Source of the DNA: Cymbomonas tetramitiformis
Lineage: Eukaryota > Chlorophyta > Pyramimonadophyceae > Pyramimonadales > Pyramimonadaceae
NCBI GenBank assembly: GCA_001247695.2
Contig: LGRX02012512.1
Location: forward strand, 1 to 47,339
Direction: 5' to 3'
Length of the DNA stretch: 47,339 nt
Notes under the pieces: model-generated
Databases searched by the model: none
What the model was told of the DNA's origin: nothing
The model's input: the letters and a program-made list of their open reading frames with translations, nothing else
Translations under genes and position numbers: made by a program
In this document: positions 1-11,180 of the stretch, one piece after another
How positions within the stretch are numbered: the stretch's first letter is position 1
How the letters are laid out: each line of letters opens with the position of its first letter

Positions 1-1905
1 TTGACCGTGAATAACTTTTGACTCACGAGGTCTTTTCGAATGAAACTTTGCATACATAAAGGTCTTTCATAGACGAACACAACGATATATTGTTTGTTGT
101 GATAGGATAAGTGAAACCCAAAATCTGATACCCATTTCTTGTGGCTATATACGAGCCGTAAATAATAGGGTATCTTGACCGTGAATAACTTTTGAGTCAC
201 GAGGTCTTTTGGGATGAAACTTTGCATACATAAAGGGATTTTATAGGCGAACACAACGATATATTGTTCGTTGTGATAGGATAAGTGAAACCAAAAATCT
301 GATACCCATTTCTTGTGGCTATATACGAGCCGTAAATAATATGGTATCTTGACCGTGAATAACTTTTGAGTCACGAGGTCTTTTGGAAAGAAACTTTGCA
401 TACATAAAGGGATTTTATAGACGAACACAACGATATATTGTTCGTTGTGATAGGATAAGTGAAACCCAAAATCTGATACCCATTTCTTGTGGCTATATAC
501 GAGCCGTAAATAATAGGGTTTCTTGACCGTGAATAACTTTTGACTCACGAGGTCTTTTCGAATGAAACTTTGCATACATAAAGGTCTTTTATAGACGAAC
601 ACAACGATATATTGTTTGTTGTGATAGAATAAGTGAAACCCAAAATCTGATACCCATTTCTTGTGGCTATATACGAGCCGTAAATAATAGGGTTTCTTGA
701 CCGTGGATAATTTTTGACTCACGAGGTCTTTTCGAATGAAACTTTGCATACATAAAGGTCTTTCATAGACGAACACAACGATATATTGTTTGTTGTGATA
801 GGATAAGTGAAACCCAAAATCTGATACCCATTTCTTGTGGCTATATACGAGCCGTAAATAATAGGGTTTCTTGACCGTGAATAACTTTTGACTCACGAGG
901 TCTTTTCGAATGAAACTTTGCATACATAAAGGTCTTTTATAGACGAACACAACGATATATTGTTTGTTGTGATAGGATAAGTGAAACCCAAAATCTGATA
1001 CCCATTTATTGTGGCTATATACGAGCCGTAAATAATAGGGGTTCTTGACCGTGGATAACTTTTGACTCACGAGGTCTTTTCGAATGAAACTTGGCATACA
1101 TAAAGGTCTTTCATAGACGAACACAACGATATATTGTTTGTTGTGATAGGATAAGTGAAACCCAAAATCTGATACCCATTTCTTGTGGTTATATACGAGC
1201 CGTAAATAATAGGGTTTCTTGACCGTGAATAACTTTTGACTCACGAGGTCTTTTCGAATGAAACTTGGCATACATAAAGGTCTTTCATAGACGAACACAA
1301 CGATATATTGTTTGTTGTGATAGGATAAGTGAAACCCAAAATCTGATACCCATTTCTTGTGGCTATATACGAGCCGTAAATAATAGGGTTTCTTGACCGT
1401 GGATAACTTTTGACTCACGAGGTCTTTTCGAATGAAACTTGGCATACATAAAGGTCTTTCATAGACGAACACAACGATATATTGTTTGTTGTGATAGGAT
1501 AAGTGAAACCCAAAATCTGATACCCATTTCTTGTGGCTATATACGAGCCGTAAATAATAGGGTTTCTTGACCGTGGATAACTTTTGACTCACGAGGTCTT
1601 TTCGAATGAAACTTTGCATACATAAAGGTCTTTCATAGACGAACACAACGATATATTGTTTGTTGTGATAGGATAAGTGAAACCCAAAATCTGATACCCA
1701 TTTCTTGTGGCTATATACTAACCGTAAATAATAGGGTTTCTTGACCGTGGATAACTTTTGAATCGCGAGGTCTTTCCCGCTGAAACTTGGCATACATATA
1801 GTTCTTTCATAGACGAACACAACGATATATTGTTTGTCGTGATAGCATAAGTAAAACCCAAAATCTGATACCCATTTCTTGCGGCTATATATTAACCGTA
1901 AACAC
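1..1905. repeat. 174-bp tandem satellite, 11 units
   Basis: Head-to-tail repeats of exactly 174 bp start at 1, 175, 349, 523, 697, 871, 1045, 1219, 1393, 1567 and 1741, each beginning TTGACCGTG. Units differ by a few substitutions; the last is clearly more diverged and fades out near 1905, as expected at an array edge. Each unit holds a short inverted repeat, CACAACGA and TCGTTGTG around an 8-nt loop, perfect in units 2 and 3 and one G-T pair weaker in most others. The array continues off the left end of the window. Unit length is in the range of nucleosome-sized satellites, but a centromeric or heterochromatic role is only inference. No reading frame spans it. Confidence 0.97.
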
Positions 1906-2098
1906 CAACGCGTACGTATGATTCCCTAAACTTCACTTACATTTGCCTTCTTTTACATTTGACTTAGCATTCATATCTAAATAACCGAAATATTGACTGC
2001 ATATTCACTATTTAGTGGGTCAATATGATGTCAAAATTTAAGACTTTTGACATCGCATTCATGTGCATTAACATGTTTTTCCAAAATTCACTTTACAT

Positions 2099-3688
2099 TC
2101 ACTTATTTACTTTTCCCATAGTGGTATTGTCTTTGAGGGAGTGCCGGTTGACACCCCTGAGGTCCACGCAGAACCTCGTCTGGGTCCACAGGCCAGTCTC
2201 ATGATCTTTCTTGCCAGCCACGACCACGTTGCTCGCATGCCTGCAATGCTTGGCTGCTGGCTCTATGAAGCCATACTCCAAAAGTTCCTTGCAATGAATA
2301 TCGATGATTTCCTGCTCGCCCGGACTGTACTTCCTGGGGCTCTGGTAGGCGGCCTTGGATTCGTCTACAAAAGGAATGGAGAACGTGTTGTGCTCCGCCT
2401 TGCCCTTGTAGCCTGTCAGATCGTGAGGACTGTTGGCAAAGGTGGTCTTGCACCTGCGGAGAACATTCCGCATTTCCTCCCAGTGCTCCTCCTTGAAGTC
2501 AGGATGTCCTCCAAACGTGGCATTGAGCTCAGTGTCGAGCCACGCTGCCTCGTCCTTGGTAACTGTAGTGTCACCTAGAGGTTGAAGCTCGTCCAGCACG
2601 GTGTACGGCAAGACCTCATCCTGCTCCGCGACGTTGGCCACCCAGCCCGGCTCCCATTGCCTTGAGGATTGCTGAGCCTCCCAAGAAGTGCAGGGAGACG
2701 AACCCCAGGCGCTGCGTGTGGGTGACGTGACATCATACGTAGGCACACACTCGGTCATCTTGCCAGCGACCCACAAGATTCCGCACAAAAGCAGAAAAAA
2801 TCGCAAAATTCGATTGAAATGCACTGCGGCTACCGGCGAGTTCGAAGCGAAGAAGCACGCCATTACTCTCCACCCCCCGTGCGCCAAGCGAGTACTCCCA
2901 CCAGCGGCGGTGAAGACCACGACTGCAAGGACAAGCGCCATGTAGGCGGCTTGCGCGATGCGGTGAAGGCGGAGATTGCGTCGAAGCTGCGTCCAGCGCG
3001 CCGCGAAGCGAGGCTTGTCCAACCTGGCCGGCAGAGCGGGCAGGCGTACGCGGCCCAACAAGAAGACTTGGGACCAACGCAGGGACGGAACAGTCCATCC
3101 ACGGCCACGTCGAATGTGACCTGCGTCCAGCGGGTCGTGCACGATACAGGAGGCGTGGCACGCCACGTCCTCAGCGTAAATGCCGGCACAAACCCAAAGC
3201 CAGGCGAGGACCACGAGGAGGAGGGCGGTCGCACACCGTGACCAGCACGCCAAGGAAATGACCACCCCCCGAAGGGGCACCACCATCCAACCCTCTGCAC
3301 GCACACGGTGCACGCCAGCATAGATGCCTGTGGCGCGCACGATAAGCAGCCCAACGTACCAAACGTAGGCGAGAGCCCATAAGACCCAGATGTCGTAAGA
3401 TGCACGAAGGGGACAACGTCGAGCAGCCGACCACCATACGGGCAGCCGGCTCAAAAACGAGGCCACGCAGCGCCTCCACCAAACTTGAAAAGGGCACCAC
3501 GACAAGTGCCAAGCCATTGCCTCCCACATCGCCCACACGGCGACCACGGGAATGGGACCGCGTCCCAGCCACCACCAAACCACTGCACTGCCCGCAAACG
3601 AGATACACGCCCGCAGGACACCTGGCCTCAAGTGGACCGCCTGTGCAGGCAGCCCACGGCCACAGCGTTGGTTGCTCACCAGGGCCAC
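2099..3688 (-). pseudogene. Retroelement pol fragment: hydrophobic multi-segment region followed by truncated reverse transcriptase
   Basis: Open frame of 529 codons overlapping the end of the upstream Gag-protease frame by 13 nt in a different phase, so expression would need frameshifting or the phase break is a mutation. The conventional start is a GTG, so real initiation here is doubtful. Residues about 30-58, 99-120, 138-170, 245-265 and 292-310 are strongly hydrophobic and tryptophan-rich, like membrane segments. From about residue 440 the sequence is the fingers region of a Ty3/gypsy-type reverse transcriptase (PRKYSPGEQE, GFIEPA, SNVVV..KKD, RFCVDLRGVN). It stops before the catalytic YxDD, about 200 bp from the satellite, so RNase H, integrase and 3' LTR are missing. 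The RT call is firm. The membrane nature is prediction by eye, and the segment may be a frame-shifted continuation of the long Gag frame. Confidence 0.75.
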
Positions 3689-6600
3689 CCGCCCGCTGTG
3701 CCCGGGGAGCCCTGATGAAAATGCGTCTGTCTCTGCGCCTCACGTTGTTCGTCCGTATGGCGCTCGAACGCCTGCGTCACTTCGCTGCATATCGAAGCAG
3801 CTGGAGAAGGAGGACACCGCGAGGTAAGACCGGCCGGCATCCTAGACGCCCTTGGCGCATGGACGACATGGGTAGCAGTCCCATGGCGATCGACAGAAGG
3901 GGCAGACGAGCGCGCAGCACCGCCCGCGCCCGGCTGATGCTCATACGTTCGGCTGGAAGGCTGGCCCTGACGACGTGCAGGGGGGTCGCGAACCTCGTGC
4001 ACATTCCTTCGCCAGGCCGTATCCACGTGCTCGGATCTCTCAGCCACGAGAGCCTGATGGGCGGGTGGCGGCGGCGGCGGCGGGAGACGAAGCGCCTCCA
4101 AGGCCCCCAGGGCGGGCAGCAACCACGGCGCGGCCGATTCCCTGGTTCCCCACTGCAAGCCTGTGAACTTCCGGTCGTCCCGTTCGAAATACTCGTTCGT
4201 GAACTCAGCGTGACAAGTAAGACACCGCGCGTCCTCCAGGAAGATGTAGTACACGGGTGTGGCATTTGGGTGCGCCATGCAGCGCAGCACGTGTGCCGCC
4301 CCAATCTCCACGTAGGTACACAGCGAGTACGCAATGTTCCTCGCATGACCCCCCGGCAACTTGTGCCCTGAGTCACGGTGCGACAGATCAGCGTAGGCTG
4401 AAATCATGGCCTCCAGGAGGTTGGAAGACGTAGTCTGCCCCCCAAGAGGGAGACGCCAGCCATTGTTCCCGCACGCGATGGTCTTGTTATGCTTCTTTTC
4501 AACTTTGCTGGTGATACCCGGATGTCTCCGCAGCCTGAGACCCCGCTCCTTGTTGCACACGCCAAGCTGGTACATGACGCGCTGGCCTCTGCACCGGTCA
4601 TAGAACGTCACACCAAACCGTATCATAAAGACAGTGAGGTTGCGGCGGTCCTTCAAGGCGCTAACCTCCTCCACGGACAGAAATCTGCACACTGAACTGG
4701 CGGATGTGGTGGCCATTCGTGCGGCATCCCAATCTGACCCTGCTGGAGATGTAGGCGCCCTCGCAGGGGACCGAGGCAGGCGACCTGCCCGCGGTGGACT
4801 CGGAGGCGTAGGAGGCGGGCCCCCCGAAGAAGGTGATCGGGAATCACGCGCGACACGGAACGAGTTTGCCCACGAGCCAGCGTTGGTCAAGGCGGGCGAT
4901 GCAGGGGGCGACCTCCCGCGAGGAGGGCTGTTGTCAGGATCTAACGGACAAGCCGCGGTGGCGCAAACGAATCGAGGTGACACCAAGTCCTCGGGCCCAT
5001 GGCTGCTGGATGAAGGCGACGGCGTACGGCAGTGCGCGATGTGCGACAAGTGCGGTGGCGAGTGGTCACTGGACCCGGCTCGAGATGGCCCCGCGACAGC
5101 TTGAGATGGTCGTGCAATGTGCGACGAGCGCGGTGGCGAGCGGCTGCTGGACCTGGCTCGAGATGGCCCTGCGACAGCCCGGGATGGTCCTGCGCCTGCG
5201 GCAGGAGCAGGTGGCTGCGCAGGGGCTCGCTTCGTGAGCCTCATGTTGACCATGTTGTTGGGCGGTGGCGGCCTACGCTCCGCATCTGCCTCGAGTGCAT
5301 CGCGGCCCTGCTGCCTGGTGTTGACCGCCTTGAGCATTTTCCTCATTTCCCCCAGGCGCACGTACTCCTGGGCAGCGGCATTCTCGGAGAACACCCTGCC
5401 AGCCCCCCCAAGACCATCCCCCACCGGGTAGTACTTGGTGCTCGAACCCAGGGAGACGAGCTCCAGAGGTGGCGCCTCGCTGCCATGTCGATTGTACTGT
5501 CGGAGGATGCCAACCGAGAGGGACTCCATGTCCACCGGGCAAAGGTACCTGAGCAGCTGGTACGTCCAGACACCAGTGCTCTCGTACCAGTGAGGGAGCT
5601 GAAGCTCGTCCAGCAACTCCTCACTGTTGTACACGAGTGCATGATCCAGCGTGCAACGCATCAGCTCGAGGTACTGCGTGGCTGCGCTCGGTTGTACACA
5701 GAGGACACGCTCCTTCAGATCCCACATGAGGGTGCCAGCGACCTCACCACTGGGGTACTTGAACAACTCCTGGAGTGTGTGCTGCAGTCGCTGGATTGGG
5801 TTGAGGCTGTCGAGCGCTCTGCCTTGCTCCCTGGGCTTGACAACGTCCTGCTTGTTGGCAGAGGATGGCACGTGTGTCATATAGCTCCCCTTGAGCACCC
5901 AGCGGTCCTTCTCCTCATCGTGATCCAGCTTCTGGTCCACATACAGCCAGTTAGGGGGCATCAACTGGTCCACCGTCACCCACTGCTGCTCGAGACAACG
6001 GACGAACTCCACGCAGACATGTTCCTGGGAAGGTTTGGCTGGCATGTCCTCGGGAAGGTCTTGAAGGATGCGGCAAAGACGCGCAACATGGTGCCGGTCC
6101 AGGTACAGTCTCTGATCCGCCCAGTTGTGGTCAAGACGGACATCCAGAGACGGACGACCCCCAGCCACCTGGCCCTCAGTGACCCACCTCGCGCGTCCAC
6201 CCACCCAGGGGTTCGGTTCTGCGTAAAGTTGTGTAAGCATGCGCTCCGACACTGCCCGTGCGGCGGGCGCCAGTAACGCCAGGTCGCTCCTTCGACCTCC
6301 TTCAAGAGAACATGTGTGACTGCGACACCTCTCCTCGATCTCCGCGCGTGTGGCGACTCGGGGTCTAGGGAGCTCAGCAGGTGGCCCTGACGAAGACGCT
6401 GGTGACCCCACTGGTGAATCGTAGCCGTCATAGATGTGCTCAGACTGAATCCCAGAGGCAGCAAACCTCTCCTCCCTCGTGCTCAGAGGTGGGTGCCCTA
6501 GCCATTCGCACTCCGTCCCCTGCCCAAAGATCTCCGACTGCAAACACACCACTGGGTCCACCCTCCTGGGCTGGTGAGGACGCCTGGGTGTTGTCATGTC

Positions 6601-9516
6601 AACCAACGGAAGAACCACCTGAGCATCCATGCCCAAAATCGTCGGCGCATGCGACACGGCCACGCAACTTCCAAGCTTGATGTCGATCATCAGGGAATTC
6701 TTCAGTGGCCCGGTGCCTATCAGCAGGTCCCAAGAGTTCTCGGGCTCGAAGGTCACGAAGGCGTATAGCCGGTGAAGCGTCATGTGCGGCGTGCCCGCAG
6801 CCAGTATGACGTCCACGTAGCAGTAATGCGTGAACTTCGTGGGGCTGTTGTCACACCTGGTGACCTTGGCGCCGGTGCTGGCCTCATAAACCGTGAGGCC
6901 CAGCCGCCTTACGACAGCGATGGAGATGATGTTGCAGTTGGCGCCGGTGTCCATGAGGATCGCCCGGTATAGCATAAGCTCACCACCAGATGACACCAAC
7001 GCCAGTCCCTCATACAGGGTGGCATTCCGCAACTTGCAGATGGGCTGCACCTGAGTCATCAGTAACACCTGCTCGTCGGTCAGGTGCTGCTTCATCTTTG
7101 CCCTCAGTGCGTCGTAGGCGAAGGTCTTGATGGTGCCAGCTCGTACATGTCCATGGTCGCTGAAGTCAACCACCCCCAGGTCGTCCACGCAGGCAGCGGC
7201 TGCACATCGAGCGGCGGCGCTGTCGACCACACCGTTGGGCATCTCGTCCAATGGCACCTCCTTGATCGCGCGGTGTTCTGCACCATCTGCCTCTCCTCTT
7301 ACCCCTTGCGTCACTGTGGCGTGCGTGTCCTCCAGCTCATGCTCGTTGACCTCGGTGGGTTGCTCGGTTGCATCATTCGGACCGTTGCCCATGAGCTCCT
7401 CCAGCGCCAAGAGGTTCTCGATGTCCTTCGGGAGGTCGATGGCGTGCTGGGATATCAGGATGGCCGCAATCTGCGAGCAAGCGCGCACGGAGCTGCGAAG
7501 ATTGGATGCCAACAGGTGGAATTTCCTGCTGAGTACGTTGGGAGGAACGGCTCTGGGCACCTGAGCGGCCCTGTCGAACTCCTCCGGCGTCTTGACCTGG
7601 AAGCTCTGCATCTTCTGAGTGCTGCCCAAGGCGACAGCGGCGCTGGCCTGGAGACTCGGTGCGTGACCGATGCCAACACCATGACTATCTTCCAGCCCAT
7701 CCCCAGCAGGGCAGTCCTGCTCATCCTCCTCGTATTCAGCCTGTTGGTTGAAGTGGGAGTCGTACTCAGTCTCCGCATCACTGACCTCTGACCGGGCCTG
7801 TGCATCGGCGCCCTTGTCACCCTTTGGAGGTGCCCCTGTCTGGAGACCTGTCAATTCTGCAGCGAGTTTCTCTTTAACCTCGGCACTGGCCGCCACTTGC
7901 TGCGACTGCTTCTGCTGCGGCTGCTTCTGCTTGGCCTCTGGGAGCTTAATAAGCCACTCCTTGGTGGTGATCCCCATCTTGTGGTTCTCGAAGCGGTGCG
8001 CGATGTTGTAAGCACGCATCTGGGCATTCTTGACCTCATCCGGCCACTTGGAGTTCTGCCTGTCCTTGTGGAAGTTTGGCGGCACCCGGGCCTCACGACA
8101 CCCCGTGTAGCAGCGCTCTGGAGAGTGGGGCAGGCGCGTGAAGCACCAATCACACTGGAACTTCTTTGAAGCATCAGGTGGTGGCACCTTGCTGTAAGTA
8201 GGCTTCTGACGCTCAGCATTGTTCATCACTTCCCTCGAAGGCTTCTTGGCGTCGTCGCCACCATGCTGTGCTTGCTCCTTCTTCTTGGGGTCCCTGCGTC
8301 TGTCCCCAGTCTTGGAGGCAGAACCCGAGCGCCTCATGGCTGACACTAGTGCAGCCAGGTCAAGCCCCAGCTGCCTGGCCTCGTAGCAGGAGTACACGCA
8401 GTTGAGCCTGCGAACCAGCTCCTGCTGCAGTGTGAGAGCCCAAGCCTCCGCATCGTTCTTCAGCTTGTCCTGCACCTCCACGATTACCTCCAGGTCCTCC
8501 CACGTGACCTTGTTGGGGGCAGGATGGCTGACACGTAGCTGCTCGGACACGCGATCTCGGTATTCTTTGATGCGCAGGCCCTTGATGCACTCCTCGATGT
8601 CCTGCCTGACGACGGGGTCCTCCACCCTCTTGCCGGTGTTGAGCGCTGCCTCCCTGCGACGACAGCTCTTCACGTAAGCGAGGCCGTCCTGCTCGGTGGT
8701 CTGCGGCTTGGCTATCAAGAGATCCTCCTTCTCTTTGGTGCCCTTCATCAGGAATTTAGCTTCGAGCTCTGCAATGAAAGCCCTCAAGGCCCAAAAGTAG
8801 TGAGAATCTTCAGTGCCATCTGGCCCCGTGAGACCCTTAGTGGAGGTTCCCTCGCCTGCCCACTCATCAGACTCCTCGCCATCAGCATCACCTTCCTCGA
8901 ACACCTTACAAACTGCCCAGGTTGATCCTGGCGCCAGCTCATGAAAAGGAGGCTGCGCGCAGCGCACTGATCCCTGGAAGGCGTCTCTCATGGTGAGATC
9001 CTTCAGGACATGACAAGCGTGTGAGGCCATGACGCCATCCTTCAGGTAGGCAGCGCACCACCAGTCATAGGCGACTGAGGTTGAATGATCGTCCCCTGCT
9101 AGAAACGAGGGCAGGCTATCCCACAACGATCTGAGGTCTGGCTTGGAGTCAGCGAAAGCCTTCTTCTGCTGCTGACTGAGCGCGTGGAAAGACGCTGACT
9201 TCATGTGCCTCCTACGCTTCTTGGCCTCAAAAGCCCGCTGTACTTTCGCTACCATGTCAACGAAACGCCTGATGAAGAGCGCTCTATCCTCATTCTTGCC
9301 ACCAGTGTACTGGAGCTTGACATCTTCCTTGTCAAGTGCGTGACTATCCCTGTCATAGTAATCCATCTCGTCTACGTCGTCAAGCGCAAAGAGGAACTGA
9401 TTTGCAGGCGCTGAGGCTGCTACTGCTGCTGCAAGTGCTGTCGCTGCGAGCGCTGTTGCTGCTGGTGATGCCGGTGCGGAGGGAGTGGTTTCTGAGCCCG
9501 ACCCCTCTGCGCTCAT
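3676..9516 (-). CDS. Giant retroelement Gag-aspartic protease polyprotein (1,946 aa)
   Basis: Uninterrupted frame from an ATG (9514-9516) to TGA (3676-3678). The N-terminus is Ala/Ser-rich, followed by a helical, charged Gag-like region (residues about 50-400) and a basic stretch near 405-430. A zinc-knuckle variant CX2CX5HX4C lies at Cys455, Cys458, His464 and Cys469 (the family usually has X4 before His). An aspartic-protease active site, ILMDTGANCNIIS, has DTG at 856-858, with the second retropepsin signature WDLLIGTGPL near 929-938. Unusually, about 1,000 residues follow the protease: a region of unknown fold (1060-1400), a Pro/Ser-rich segment with two copies of AVAGPSRA-type repeats (1430-1600), and a C-terminal domain with CLTCH near 1765-1769. 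Reverse transcriptase follows in another phase. It would form virus-like particles and process itself. The gene looks intact; the element is not. Confidence 0.85.
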   Translation of the reverse strand: MSAEGSGSETTPSAPASPAATALAATALAAAVAASAPANQFLFALDDVDEMDYYDRDSHALDKEDVKLQYTGGKNEDRALFIRRFVDMVAKVQRAFEAKKRRRHMKSASFHALSQQQKKAFADSKPDLRSLWDSLPSFLAGDDHSTSVAYDWWCAAYLKDGVMASHACHVLKDLTMRDAFQGSVRCAQPPFHELAPGSTWAVCKVFEEGDADGEESDEWAGEGTSTKGLTGPDGTEDSHYFWALRAFIAELEAKFLMKGTKEKEDLLIAKPQTTEQDGLAYVKSCRRREAALNTGKRVEDPVVRQDIEECIKGLRIKEYRDRVSEQLRVSHPAPNKVTWEDLEVIVEVQDKLKNDAEAWALTLQQELVRRLNCVYSCYEARQLGLDLAALVSAMRRSGSASKTGDRRRDPKKKEQAQHGGDDAKKPSREVMNNAERQKPTYSKVPPPDASKKFQCDWCFTRLPHSPERCYTGCREARVPPNFHKDRQNSKWPDEVKNAQMRAYNIAHRFENHKMGITTKEWLIKLPEAKQKQPQQKQSQQVAASAEVKEKLAAELTGLQTGAPPKGDKGADAQARSEVSDAETEYDSHFNQQAEYEEDEQDCPAGDGLEDSHGVGIGHAPSLQASAAVALGSTQKMQSFQVKTPEEFDRAAQVPRAVPPNVLSRKFHLLASNLRSSVRACSQIAAILISQHAIDLPKDIENLLALEELMGNGPNDATEQPTEVNEHELEDTHATVTQGVRGEADGAEHRAIKEVPLDEMPNGVVDSAAARCAAAACVDDLGVVDFSDHGHVRAGTIKTFAYDALRAKMKQHLTDEQVLLMTQVQPICKLRNATLYEGLALVSSGGELMLYRAILMDTGANCNIISIAVVRRLGLTVYEASTGAKVTRCDNSPTKFTHYCYVDVILAAGTPHMTLHRLYAFVTFEPENSWDLLIGTGPLKNSLMIDIKLGSCVAVSHAPTILGMDAQVVLPLVDMTTPRRPHQPRRVDPVVCLQSEIFGQGTECEWLGHPPLSTREERFAASGIQSEHIYDGYDSPVGSPASSSGPPAELPRPRVATRAEIEERCRSHTCSLEGGRRSDLALLAPAARAVSERMLTQLYAEPNPWVGGRARWVTEGQVAGGRPSLDVRLDHNWADQRLYLDRHHVARLCRILQDLPEDMPAKPSQEHVCVEFVRCLEQQWVTVDQLMPPNWLYVDQKLDHDEEKDRWVLKGSYMTHVPSSANKQDVVKPREQGRALDSLNPIQRLQHTLQELFKYPSGEVAGTLMWDLKERVLCVQPSAATQYLELMRCTLDHALVYNSEELLDELQLPHWYESTGVWTYQLLRYLCPVDMESLSVGILRQYNRHGSEAPPLELVSLGSSTKYYPVGDGLGGAGRVFSENAAAQEYVRLGEMRKMLKAVNTRQQGRDALEADAERRPPPPNNMVNMRLTKRAPAQPPAPAAGAGPSRAVAGPSRARSSSRSPPRSSHIARPSQAVAGPSRAGSSDHSPPHLSHIAHCRTPSPSSSSHGPEDLVSPRFVCATAACPLDPDNSPPRGRSPPASPALTNAGSWANSFRVARDSRSPSSGGPPPTPPSPPRAGRLPRSPARAPTSPAGSDWDAARMATTSASSVCRFLSVEEVSALKDRRNLTVFMIRFGVTFYDRCRGQRVMYQLGVCNKERGLRLRRHPGITSKVEKKHNKTIACGNNGWRLPLGGQTTSSNLLEAMISAYADLSHRDSGHKLPGGHARNIAYSLCTYVEIGAAHVLRCMAHPNATPVYYIFLEDARCLTCHAEFTNEYFERDDRKFTGLQWGTRESAAPWLLPALGALEALRLPPPPPPPAHQALVAERSEHVDTAWRRNVHEVRDPPARRQGQPSSRTYEHQPGAGGAARSSAPSVDRHGTATHVVHAPRASRMPAGLTSRCPPSPAASICSEVTQAFERHTDEQREAQRQTHFHQGSPGTAGGWPW

Positions 9517-11180
9517 ATATCCCGTGTCAAGGTCCTGACTGACCCGCTCTCGCGCCAGTCGTCGTGCCTCACGTTCTCTGGACTGGGCAGAGGCAGCGCT
9601 TGGCTCTGCCTCACCCTCCGTGGTAAAGTACTGTGTTAATGCTCAGCTAATGGGACCAAGGAAGAGTCCCCTCTCTCAGCGCAAAGCTCGTTCACCAGTA
9701 GACTGGAGGCTTGATTCAGACTGGCTTAGGCCAGTGCACTGAGTGCCCTGGATTCACCTCGCTGAACAAGCGGAAGAACGAAACGCGTGCGGCCAGCGAA
9801 CGCCTAAAGGTCCAGCACTGTGCTTCAGCGCTCTGAATCCGCAGCAGATGCAGAATATTCGTGCGAGGAGGACTTAAAGCTGGGCCAGTGTGCTGAGCAC
9901 TTCTGGATTAGCTGGGCCAGAGTTCATCAGGAGCACAGTGAAAATGAGGGCAACTCCACGGCACCAAGAATAGCACTGATACGCAGCGGTGTGAGCTAGG
10001 CCAGTGTGCTGAGCACCCCTGGATTCACAACACCACTGCTAATCAAGGGCACCATAGCTGGCATGGAAGCTCACTCCCCAGTCCAGTAAGCAAGTACAAG
10101 GTCGCTGGCAGAGTTGGGAGCTAAGCCAGTGTGCTGAGCACCCCTGGATTCGCAGCACCACTGCTAATTCAGAAGGTGACCGGTGATATGAGGGCCTCAC
10201 CGGCTGACCAATACCGTAGAAAAGATAGAAGAATTCTCCCACACATTATGATAAAGCACTAGAAGGTCACTCCAGTAGTAAGCAGCACTCCAAGCTGGTC
10301 AGGTAATTAACTCTGAATCCACCAGATAACCGTATCACACCAGTGAATATCGCTTAAAAAGACCACTCAGTTGTCGCCTTCAGGGCTGATGTCGCTGTCA
10401 GTCCTCTGGCAAGCTCTTCCCTACTTCAGGCTTAGGCCAGTACACCAGGGGTGTCCCTGGATTAACCGTCAGACAGGGTGGAGCTGCCCAAGAAACCGTA
10501 AGTTGCAGTTCCAGACATAGAGCAGTGACTCACTGCTGATCCGCTTCTTTGCTGGTAAGTAAAAGCAGATGCCGCCGCTAATTAGCTCCTAGGCCAAGCA
10601 CACCTGCCTTTCAGCTAGGCCAGTACACCAGGGGTGTCCCTGGATTCACTTCAGACAAGGTGGCCAGCTGGAGAACCCACTGGAAGGTAGCTCATCAAGG
10701 TGCACATTAACTGCTGATCCACTCTTAGCCGGTAAGTCCAGGCAGATGCCGCTGCTGATTAGCTTCCAGGTGACACACACTTGCTTTTCAGTTAAGCCAG
10801 TGCACCAGGGGTGCCCCTGGATTCACTTCAAACAAGGTGGCCAGCTGAAGGAACCACTGAGAGGTGCTCATCCAGGTGTACATTCACTGCTGATTGACTC
10901 TGTCGCCGCCGCCGCCCAAGCTCATGCCGTGCTGATTAGCTCAAAAACTGAAGAACACCTGTCAGCAGTTAGGCCAGTGCACCAGGGGTGCCCCTGGATT
11001 CACTGCAGAACAAGGTGCTGAGCATATCACCGGGTAGAAGGAGGCCGCTCATGACTAGTGAATTCAAAGCTGATCCGTTGCCGCCGTCGCTGGTAGCTCT
11101 TTCAGTACAAGTACCACCAAGTTCAGGGAAGAAGAAGGGTCCGCCAGTGCACCGTGGGTGCCCCTGGAGTCGCCTGACTT
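9517..11180 (-). repeat. Retroelement leader with nine degenerate ~178-bp repeats, each carrying an inverted-repeat core
   Basis: A core beginning CCAGT and ending CCTGGATT recurs at 9731, 9885, 10001, 10126, 10437, 10620, 10797, 10974 and 11144. The last five are spaced 183, 177, 177 and 170 bp and share flanking sequence such as CTGATTAGCT. The centre differs between copies but is self-complementary in nearly all: CACTGAGTG (9731), GTGCTGAGCAC (9885, 10001, 10126), CCAGGG/CCCTGG (10437, 10620) and CCAGGGGTGCCCCTGG (10797, 10974). The block lies just upstream of the gag ATG on the minus strand, so it would be the 5' untranslated leader or LTR-proximal DNA. No LTR pair can be recognised, because the 3' end is lost. 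Confidence 0.8.

Noticed and set aside
1..1905. CRISPR array
   Set aside because: Units are contiguous 174-bp repeats without unique spacers, and the genome is eukaryotic.
2141..8677. Many plus-strand ORFs up to 414 codons opposite the Gag-protease gene
   Set aside because: They are GC-rich shadows of a single 1,946-codon minus-strand frame with clear zinc-knuckle and protease motifs; none shows domain content.
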